Shown here: positions 1 to 4,954 of the stretch, piece after piece
Layout of the letters: each line of letters starts with the position of its first letter
Position numbering within the stretch: the stretch's first letter is position 1
Assembly (NCBI GenBank): GCA_028707675.1
Contig: JAQWAM010000127.1
Span: forward strand, 1 to 5,483
Length of the DNA: 5,483 bases
Source: Kiritimatiellia bacterium
GTDB taxonomy: Bacteria; Verrucomicrobiota; Kiritimatiellia; RFP12; UBA1067
Reading direction: 5' to 3'
Made by a program: the position numbers and the translations under genes
Notes under the pieces: generated by a model
The model's database searches: none
Told to the model about the DNA's origin: nothing
Seen by the model: the letters and a program-made list of their open reading frames with translations, nothing else

Positions 1-2
1 GG

Positions 3-443
3 GGGCGCGGCGTCGAGCGCTCTTATGGCGAGGCCTTGAAACTATTCCGTTTGGCCGCGGCGCAAGGCCAGGCTTCAGCCATGTCCAACCTCGGGGTCAT
101 GACCGCCAAGGGCGAGGGCTTGGACAAAGACGAGCAGGCTGCTTTCGAGTGGTTCCGCAAGGCGGCCGAGGCAGGGGACGACGACGGCCAGAGCAATCTC
201 GGCGCGGCCTATCACCAGGGCGCGGGGGTCGCCCAGGATTACGCCGAGGCGCTGAAATGGTTCACCCGCGCGGCCGAACAGGGGCATGCTCTGGCCCAGT
301 TCCGGCTGGGATACATGTACGCGCGCGGCCAGGGAGCGGCGGCGGATGCGGCCAAGGCCGCGGAGTGGATCGGCAAGGCCGCCGCCCAAGGCAACGCCCT
401 GGCCCTGAAATGGCTGCGGGAACAGCCCGCATCCGACCGGTAA
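3..443 (+). CDS. SEL1-like repeat protein, 3' part (5' end outside window)
   Basis: Open from the left edge, first complete in-frame codon at 3, to a TAA stop at 441-443. The reading frame stays open to the edge, so the TTG at 36 is probably internal and the true start is missing. The visible part is almost entirely 36-residue SEL1 (TPR-like) repeats: a partial one ending about base 71, then three full units at 72-179, 180-287 and 288-395. Each carries the family pattern of a central SNLG/RLG-type helix, a GxG turn, then ALKWFxxAAEQG. A short capping helix (ALALKWLREQ) and a polar tail follow. SEL1 repeats form alpha-solenoids that bind proteins and are often found in regulatory or envelope-associated scaffolds; the partner cannot be told from here. 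Any signal peptide or N-terminal domain would lie outside the window. The gene converges on the beta-helix gene with only 6 bases between stops. Family call is secure, specific function unknown. Confidence 0.9.
   Translation, partial: GRGVERSYGEALKLFRLAAAQGQASAMSNLGVMTAKGEGLDKDEQAAFEWFRKAAEAGDDDGQSNLGAAYHQGAGVAQDYAEALKWFTRAAEQGHALAQFRLGYMYARGQGAAADAAKAAEWIGKAAAQGNALALKWLREQPASDR
72..395 (+). repeat. Three in-phase 36-residue SEL1 repeats (108 bases each)
   Basis: The protein repeats exactly every 36 residues at 72-179, 180-287 and 288-395. Recurrent positions include a small residue followed by LG near residue 7-8 of each unit, glycines at the mid-unit turn, W/F at the centre of helix B (EWFRKAA, KWFTRAA, EWIGKAA) and a closing xGD/xGH/xGN. 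The DNA units are diverged, so this is protein-level repetition, not a recent DNA duplication. Confidence 0.85.
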
Positions 444-449
444 CCGCTG

Positions 450-2336
450 TCAATTATCGCCTCGGGAAAGGCGCGCGCCTGCCGGGCCGCCGTCGGTCGC
501 GAGCGTGCCGCCGGGCGAGCCCGGCTTCAGCCGGTAGTCGCGGGCGCCGGGATTGACGAACTGAGGTTCGGCGGCGAGCGAGCCTTGGTCCAGCCCCAGT
601 TCTGACTGGTAGCGGGCAAAATCCTTCAGAGCGTAATTCGTTTTTTCAAGCCAGCGCATGACCGGCTTGTCAGGCGACCAGTATAGGTTGTTGTTCAGCG
701 TCAGTCCCGCGCGCCAGTCGTTGAACATGCGTGTGCAGCGGTCGCTGCTGCGGCAGAAGATGTTGTTGCGGATCACGAAGTTCGTGGTCGCCGAAGGTGA
801 TTTGTAGAACATCAGGTGCGCTCCGTTGACGTCCGGGCGCTGCGCGTGGGCCCAGCCGCGCCCCGCGTCGACACAGGTGTTGTGCTCGAAGAGGATGTTT
901 TCGGTCCGCGCGACCGCAGGTCGGTTCCAGAACTCGAAAGAGTATTCGGCATTCCAGATGACGTTGTGCCGGTAGACGATGTTGAGCTGATGCGAGTTGT
1001 CACCGTTGCCCTGATTGGTTAGAGCCGCGTCATAAACTTCCCAGATTCGGTTGGACTCTACCAGATGATCTTCAGCGGCGCCCCAGAATTCTATGGCGTT
1101 GCCGAAACGCACCGGGTACTGCTTGCCGCCTTTGTTCTTTTTCCAATGCTGCAGACCGCCGCCGATCCAGTAGATGTCGCAGTTTCGGATCATGATGCGG
1201 CGGGTCTCCCCGCCGCCGAACCCGTGCGCGGCGCCGTAGCGCACCGCCAGTCCGTCATAAACCAGATCGCGGCAACTGCCCTGGTTGACGATGTGCCGGG
1301 TCAAAGCCAGCTCGACGCTTTTGAATTTGAGCGCCGGGTTCTCTTCGCAGGCCACCACCACCCGCTTGAGTTCCGTGTCGTACCAATAGTCCAGCGGCGT
1401 CTTCAGGTCTTCCCGCCTCCACTTCTTCACGCCCCACTTTTCGCCGTGATTCAGGATCAGGATGCCGACATCGGCCGTCAACGGCCCGCGAAAGTCGAAA
1501 CTGGCCCGCCAGATGCCCAGCGGGCTGAAATCAAAGATCGCGCCCGAGGGGATCATGCCGCCTAGATAAAGGTGCAGGTGCGCCGGCTCGGCCTTTTCTT
1601 TCGCATAGAGGTAGATTTCGATGGTCTGCCATTCCGGCCCAATCAGCGTGGAGCCGGCTTTGCCCTGCATGGCGATGGTCCACGGAGGGCGGTTCAGCAT
1701 GATCTCGGCGCCCTCCATTTTGAAAGGCCGTGTGCAACGGACTCGCATGCGCAGCAGCAGCCATTTGCCGGTCTCCCTGATTTGCGGCCCCCAAAGCAGG
1801 ATCAGATTGCGTTTGGCCGAAGATTCCGCGCAGGTCACCCGGTTGAACCATACACCGTCTTCTTTGGCGCGCCTGACGGTTCCCTTGGCTTTTTCCTGAA
1901 AAGACGCGTTCCACATCGAATCGGTCAGATCCATGATCTGGTTGTGTCTCTTTGGCACGAGCGGCGCGGTGGCCCATATGCCGGGGCTCTCCTCAATCCA
2001 CTGGTCAGGAAGGTCACGCGCCACAGACCCCTGTATGATCGGCTTGGGCCCCGCGCCGTAGGCGCCGTAAAGCAACGGGGCCTCTTTCGCGCCTTTTTGC
2101 GCGCGCAGCGTCCCGCGCCACAAGCCGCCGCGCTTGAAAAGAACCTTGTCGCCCGGCACGAGCTCCGCGCTGTTGACGCGGTCCAGCGAACGCCAAGGCG
2201 CTTCAGGCGCGAGCCCCTCCGCGCTGTCGTCCCCGCGCTCGCTGTCGACGTAAAAGGTCGCGGGGACCGTTCTTTGCGCGCGCGCGCCGATTAAGCCCGC
2301 AAAAATCAACGCCGCGATAATATTGATAACAAGCAT
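450..2336 (-). CDS. Exported right-handed parallel beta-helix protein with inserted carbohydrate-binding-like domain
   Basis: A 628-residue protein with an ATG start at 2334-2336 and a TGA stop at 450-452. The start is supported by a GGAGGA site 6 bases upstream and by an immediate signal-peptide-like segment (residues 1-20, hydrophobic, ending ARA before QRT). That segment lacks a basic N-region, so export is likely but slightly atypical. Residues 27-75 match the usual entry strand of this family (FYVDSERGDDS, PWRSLDRVN, PGDKVLFKRGGLWRG). Residues about 128-285 look like an inserted beta-sandwich, and the helix resumes at ADVGILILNHGEKWGVKKW. Residues 340-550 are the parallel beta-helix, with turns such as GNAIEFW, YDAALTNQGNGDN, EYSFEFWNR and IRNNIFC. 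The C-terminus ends with the usual PQFVNPGARDYRLKPGSP. Such proteins usually bind or cleave polysaccharides outside the cytoplasm. I recognise no catalytic triad or lyase metal site, so enzyme class and substrate remain open. Fold assignment is strong, activity is inferred. Confidence 0.88.
   Translation of the reverse strand: MLVINIIAALIFAGLIGARAQRTVPATFYVDSERGDDSAEGLAPEAPWRSLDRVNSAELVPGDKVLFKRGGLWRGTLRAQKGAKEAPLLYGAYGAGPKPIIQGSVARDLPDQWIEESPGIWATAPLVPKRHNQIMDLTDSMWNASFQEKAKGTVRRAKEDGVWFNRVTCAESSAKRNLILLWGPQIRETGKWLLLRMRVRCTRPFKMEGAEIMLNRPPWTIAMQGKAGSTLIGPEWQTIEIYLYAKEKAEPAHLHLYLGGMIPSGAIFDFSPLGIWRASFDFRGPLTADVGILILNHGEKWGVKKWRREDLKTPLDYWYDTELKRVVVACEENPALKFKSVELALTRHIVNQGSCRDLVYDGLAVRYGAAHGFGGGETRRIMIRNCDIYWIGGGLQHWKKNKGGKQYPVRFGNAIEFWGAAEDHLVESNRIWEVYDAALTNQGNGDNSHQLNIVYRHNVIWNAEYSFEFWNRPAVARTENILFEHNTCVDAGRGWAHAQRPDVNGAHLMFYKSPSATTNFVIRNNIFCRSSDRCTRMFNDWRAGLTLNNNLYWSPDKPVMRWLEKTNYALKDFARYQSELGLDQGSLAAEPQFVNPGARDYRLKPGSPGGTLATDGGPAGARLSRGDN
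1482..1955 (-). other. Inserted CBM4/9-like beta-sandwich module within the beta-helix protein
   Basis: Residues about 128-285 interrupt the normal passage from the first helix turns (PIIQGS, GIWAT) to the DVGILILNHGEKWGVKKW segment. The stretch has alternating hydrophobic strands, an early WFNRVTC strand, LLLRMRVRC, then GPEWQTIEIYLYAKEK followed by HLHLYLGG and a closing FDFSPLGIWRAS. That order (core strand, 'EWQ' strand, leucine-rich strand near the end) resembles family 4/9 carbohydrate-binding modules and related galactose-binding-like sandwiches. Boundaries are estimated by eye. Sugar binding is an inference from the fold resemblance. Confidence 0.55.
2277..2336 (-). other. Predicted signal peptide of the beta-helix protein
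   Basis: Residues 1-20 form a hydrophobic run (MLVINIIAALIFAGLIGARA) with an Ala-x-Ala site before Gln21. There is no Lys or Arg before the hydrophobic core, which is unusual for a Sec signal. There is no lipobox cysteine, so a lipoprotein is unlikely. Cleavage would leave an N-terminal Gln. Confidence 0.7.
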
Positions 2337-2342
2337 GGCTCA

Positions 2343-2348
2343 TCCTCC
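2343..2348 (-). promoter_or_regulatory. Strong Shine-Dalgarno site for the beta-helix gene
   Basis: The minus strand reads GGAGGA here, with six bases (TGAGCC) before the ATG at 2336. It is a near-ideal match to the anti-SD and fixes this start over any internal ATG. It is much stronger than the site in front of the U32 gene. Confidence 0.8.
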
Positions 2349-2350
2349 GT

Positions 2351-2422
2351 CATAACCCACCCTACTCCCTCACCACCCTAACCCTATAACCCCTCACCGC
2401 CTTAACACCTCGCCACACCCGG
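2351..2422 (-). repeat. Degenerate octanucleotide tandem repeat in the intergenic leader
   Basis: Written in blocks of eight from 2351, the plus strand lines up as nine units of roughly (A/C)CC(T/C)(T/C)A(A/C)C. The clearest units are CCCTCACC (exact at 2367 and 2391, 24 bases apart), ACCCTAAC (2375) and GCCTTAAC (2399). Column 2 is nearly always C. The first and last blocks are poor, so the true array is about 2359-2414. The plus strand is almost free of G while the minus (transcript) strand is G-rich. It occupies most of the gap between the U32 and beta-helix genes and has no coding potential I can see. Confidence 0.6.
2356..2393 (-). promoter_or_regulatory. Putative G-quadruplex motif in the leader of the beta-helix gene
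   Basis: The minus strand carries six G-tracts of three or more: 2393-2390, 2384-2382, 2378-2376, 2369-2367, 2362-2360 and 2358-2356. The loops between them are 5, 3, 6, 4 and 1 bases, all within the usual G3+N1-7 rule. The motif ends 7 bases before the Shine-Dalgarno site and lies on the strand that becomes mRNA if transcription starts upstream. Folding could affect transcription or translation of the beta-helix gene. The motif match is seen; any role is inference. Confidence 0.5.
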
Positions 2423-2424
2423 AA

Positions 2425-2462
2425 TGATTTTTAAATAACGCCGCGACCTGCTAAGGTCGCGG
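2425..2462 (-). terminator. Hairpin overlapping the 3' end of the U32 gene, possible intrinsic terminator
   Basis: Arms CCGCGACC (2441-2448) and GGTCGCGG (2455-2462) are perfectly complementary over 8 bp around a 6-base loop. On the transcript the stem lies inside the last codons (TATLAGRG) and is followed by CGTTATTTAAAAATCATT, which includes the stop codon TAA at 2433-2431. The tail is AT-rich but not a clean U-tract, so termination may be partial. Position after the gene and before the leader of the next gene supports a terminator or a 3'-end stabilising structure. Confidence 0.5.
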
Positions 2463-4914
2463 TAATTACGCGCTCTATATCCGTGCCCTCTGGAGACCAG
2501 GAGAGATCAACACGCAAATCCGTGAATCGCGCCGTCCCCGGATTGCCGGTCACGCAAAAGGCATCCGCCAGAGTCGTGATCCAACGGTTGTCGAGCTTGT
2601 GGCAGATCAGTGAGCGTCCCCGGCGGTCGGTTAAGCGCATTATGCCCGCGCGGCCGCTATTGCCGTCAGTCATTAAGCCGCAACCCTTGCCAAAGCAGGG
2701 CGCGGTCTCGGAAATGAACAGCGGCGTGTGGCGGTATACCGTGAATTCAGGAACGGGGACCGGGGTTTCAGGAGCATAACTGTCCGTGCCTATGGCCTGC
2801 GCAAGAGCGGCGGCCTCGTTGTCCGCGATCTCAGGCGACAGCACAAAACGGCGGCACCCGGCGGCGGCCAGCTCGCGCGCCGCGCAGCGGTTAAGGGCGT
2901 ACAGGCTCCAGTCGGCGGACCATGGCCGCATGCCGAAATCCGCCAGCATCTGCACACCCGCCAGATCAGCGCACTCCCACCGCCTCCAGCCTTTGCCGAT
3001 CAGATAGCTCACAGTCGCCCGCAAGGCAGGCGCCTCATGCGCGCGGGTCAGCAGCGGCAGGGCCAGCGCAATGCCGCGCTCCGCGCCGGCGGCGCGCAGC
3101 GTCTCGGCGGCGGCCTCGACCAGCGCCGCATCGCTATGGCCAATCCCGAGAACGGCGGCACCGATGCCGCGCAGGCAAGCTGGCGAAGGCAGCGGTGATC
3201 CGACCCGCAGCTTGAGCGTCCAGTTCACGGCGCGTTCCGGCTGAACGTTAGCGGCAGAGCGCGCCGGATCCCGGCAGATCGCGTTCAGCGCGCCGGCGCG
3301 TTCCAGCGCGCGGGCCTCATCCCATGCCGCTGTAAGTCTGTCGAGCAAAGCGCGCCGGAGCTCGTTGAGTTTTGAGGGCGGGGCATAGCAGCCATGCGGA
3401 TCTTCCACCGTGAGTTTGCCGAGGCGCCATCCCGACCCGCCCGTACGTTCGAAACATTTCAGTACAGCCGCACGGGTCTGATCGGGCTGGCGCGAAGGCG
3501 CCAAAGGAAACGCCAGGCTTGTCTCCGCGGCGACAACACGATCGCCGGAACTTTGCGCGCGAGCTTTGGCGGTAATACCCGCCGGCGACAAAATGACCTC
3601 AATATCTGCCGGCCGGCCTGGGCACAAGTCAGCCTCACGCAAAGACGTGAATGTATAACGGCGGCGCACCGCCTGCGAGGCCGCGCAGAAAACCGGCGCA
3701 CCCGGCGGCAGCGGCGGCAAATCGCCGTCAGGCAGGGCGATGTCGACGGCGGATCCCGCAGGCTGGGTTATGGCCGTGTCACGCCCGCCCGCCTGACGCA
3801 TGCGGTTCACCGCGAACCCGAACGGCTTGCCTCCGCCGGTCTGCTCCACCTGAATGCCGTCATGTTTTTCCAAGGGCCGCTCAGTGGTCAGGCGCAGCCA
3901 GCGTGTGCCGTCGCGTTCGCGGATCAACGTCTGCACATGGCCGATCAAGGCTCCGCGGTGGCCGATGAAGTTTGGGTCGATGATCTTGTCCGGCGGCGTT
4001 TCCGGCCCTTCCGCATACAGGCTGGTCCATGGGCGGCTGAACACGGTTTGCAGATCCTGCGCCAGGGCGCGCTCATCATCCGGTGTCAGGCGGCCGTCAA
4101 GCTTGCGGCGGTAATAATCCGTGACGCTCGCGACATACAGCGGGCTTTTCATGCGGCCCTCGATCTTGAGCGAGCTGACGCCCGCGGCGACTACCTGACC
4201 GAGGACGGGAGCCAGGCAGAGGTCGCGCATTGAGAAAGGATAGCTTTCGGCGGACGCGGCGGCAGAAGAGCATCCGGCCTTGGTGAAGGCCTCGCGGCAG
4301 CAGTAAGCGCAGCGGCCGCGGTTGCCGCTGCGTCCGCTGGTGACTGAAGAGAAGAGGCAGAGGCCGCTAACGCTGTAACACAACGCGCCGTGTATGAAAA
4401 CCTCCGTCTCGATTCCGCATGAGCGCGTGATCTCCGCCATTTCCTTAATGGTGAGCTCGCGGGCCAGCACGACCCTGCTAAAACCGGCGTTGGCCAGGGC
4501 GCGCGCCCCGTCAGGATTGTGTGCCGCCATTTGCGTGCTGGCGTGCAGCGCCAGGCTCGGGAAATGTTCGCGGATGACGCGGGCGACGCCCAGATCCTGC
4601 ACGATCACGCCGTCGGGAGCGAGATCGTCTAGCGTGTCCAATAATTCTACGGCCTGTGCCAGTTCGCTGTCCATAACCAGCGTGTTGAAGGTCACATATA
4701 TTTTTTTGGCCGGCGCTAACGAACGGGCGTAAGCCAGCAGGACCCGCAGTTTTTCAACGGTCAGGTTATCCGCCTCGGCTCGCGCCGAAAAGCGCGGCAG
4801 GCCGAGGTAAACCGCGTCCGCGCCGTATCGGAAGGCGGCGAGCGCGGCGTCTAAGCTGCCGGCTGGAGCTAAAAGTTCAGGAGACAAGATCATGCGTAAG
4901 TCGTTGTAAATCAA
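2431..4914 (-). CDS. U32 family protein, long RlhA-like form with DUF3656 region (probable RNA hydroxylase, annotated as peptidase U32)
   Basis: An 827-residue protein with a TAA stop at 2431-2433. Residues 12-270 form the U32 barrel: PELLAPAGS, GADAVYLG, LHASTQM (123-129), EVFIHGALCYSVSGLC (171-186), GNRGRC (198-202) and SLKIEGRMKSPLYV (248-261). The U32 signature is matched except for Phe188 at a position normally Leu/Ile/Val/Met. Cys179, 186, 202 and 206 keep the spacing (7, 16, 4) of the iron-sulfur cysteines of E. coli RlhA. Residues about 290-545 resemble the DUF3656 part of RlhA, and 560-720 look like a second, degenerate barrel. E. coli RlhA makes 5-hydroxycytidine at 23S rRNA position 2501; TrhP acts on tRNA. 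RlhA-like activity is therefore likelier than proteolysis, but the extra length (E. coli RlhA is about 650 residues) makes the exact target uncertain. The start at 4914 is TTG; an ATG at 4893 (residue 8) is also possible. The gene follows the oxidoreductase gene by 40 bases. Confidence 0.9.
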   Translation of the reverse strand: MIYNDLRMILSPELLAPAGSLDAALAAFRYGADAVYLGLPRFSARAEADNLTVEKLRVLLAYARSLAPAKKIYVTFNTLVMDSELAQAVELLDTLDDLAPDGVIVQDLGVARVIREHFPSLALHASTQMAAHNPDGARALANAGFSRVVLARELTIKEMAEITRSCGIETEVFIHGALCYSVSGLCLFSSVTSGRSGNRGRCAYCCREAFTKAGCSSAAASAESYPFSMRDLCLAPVLGQVVAAGVSSLKIEGRMKSPLYVASVTDYYRRKLDGRLTPDDERALAQDLQTVFSRPWTSLYAEGPETPPDKIIDPNFIGHRGALIGHVQTLIRERDGTRWLRLTTERPLEKHDGIQVEQTGGGKPFGFAVNRMRQAGGRDTAITQPAGSAVDIALPDGDLPPLPPGAPVFCAASQAVRRRYTFTSLREADLCPGRPADIEVILSPAGITAKARAQSSGDRVVAAETSLAFPLAPSRQPDQTRAAVLKCFERTGGSGWRLGKLTVEDPHGCYAPPSKLNELRRALLDRLTAAWDEARALERAGALNAICRDPARSAANVQPERAVNWTLKLRVGSPLPSPACLRGIGAAVLGIGHSDAALVEAAAETLRAAGAERGIALALPLLTRAHEAPALRATVSYLIGKGWRRWECADLAGVQMLADFGMRPWSADWSLYALNRCAARELAAAGCRRFVLSPEIADNEAAALAQAIGTDSYAPETPVPVPEFTVYRHTPLFISETAPCFGKGCGLMTDGNSGRAGIMRLTDRRGRSLICHKLDNRWITTLADAFCVTGNPGTARFTDLRVDLSWSPEGTDIERVITATLAGRGVI

Positions 4915-4921
4915 GCCTGAA

Positions 4922-4925
4922 CCCT
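4922..4925 (-). promoter_or_regulatory. Weak Shine-Dalgarno site deciding a TTG start for the U32 gene
   Basis: The minus strand reads AGGG here, within GGGGCAGGG, 7 bases before the TTG at 4914-4912. The alternative ATG at 4893-4891 is preceded by ACGACTTACGC, which has no Shine-Dalgarno match. The protein alignment favours the ATG, because family members usually begin only a few residues before ELLAPAG. The choice between the two starts is unresolved. Confidence 0.45.
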
Positions 4926-4937
4926 GCCCCCTTAAGG

Positions 4938-4954
4938 TGCGGGCTTTGCCCGCA
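4938..4954 (-). terminator. Perfect intergenic hairpin between the oxidoreductase and U32 genes (terminator or attenuator)
   Basis: TGCGGGC (4938-4944) and GCCCGCA (4948-4954) pair perfectly over 7 bp with a 3-base loop. On the minus strand the hairpin begins right after the TAA stop of the oxidoreductase gene (4957-4955). No U-tract follows; instead comes the 8-bp palindrome CCTTAAGG (4930-4937) and a G-run. It could be a weak or factor-assisted terminator, an mRNA 3'-end stabiliser, or a processing site before the U32 gene. Confidence 0.45.

Noticed and set aside
149..556. A second plus-strand frame overlapping the SEL1 gene and running past its stop.
   Set aside because: It is the +2 shadow of the SEL1 repeats, dominated by Gly, Arg and Pro, and does not continue any SEL1 repeat, so it does not indicate a frameshift.
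1065..2294. Plus-strand open frames (1065-1565 and 1572-2294) opposite the beta-helix gene.
   Set aside because: Same reasoning: no family resemblance, composition typical of a mirrored GC-rich gene, and they cross conserved beta-helix codons.
2356..2393. Reading the TTAGGG-like sequence as a telomere or eukaryotic contamination.
   Set aside because: Both flanking genes are bacterial, the hexamer is not repeated perfectly, and the period is eight, not six.
2351..2414. CRISPR array or direct-repeat attachment site in the intergenic repeat.
   Set aside because: Units are 8 bases, contiguous and degenerate, with no spacers and no integrase or cas gene nearby.
2337..2430. A sigma-70 promoter for the beta-helix gene.
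   Set aside because: TATAGG and TTATTT resemble -10 boxes, but neither has a credible -35 at 16-18 bases upstream, so no promoter is called.
3394..4233. A 279-codon plus-strand open frame opposite the U32 gene.
   Set aside because: It lies fully inside a well-supported gene on the other strand, its product is Arg/Ala/Gly-rich with no recognisable motif, and no ribosome site is evident. Long antisense frames are expected in GC-rich DNA.
2431..4914. Calling the U32 gene a protease or collagenase.
   Set aside because: The name is historical. The four-cysteine pattern and DUF3656-like region match RlhA-type RNA hydroxylases, and no protease catalytic set is visible.
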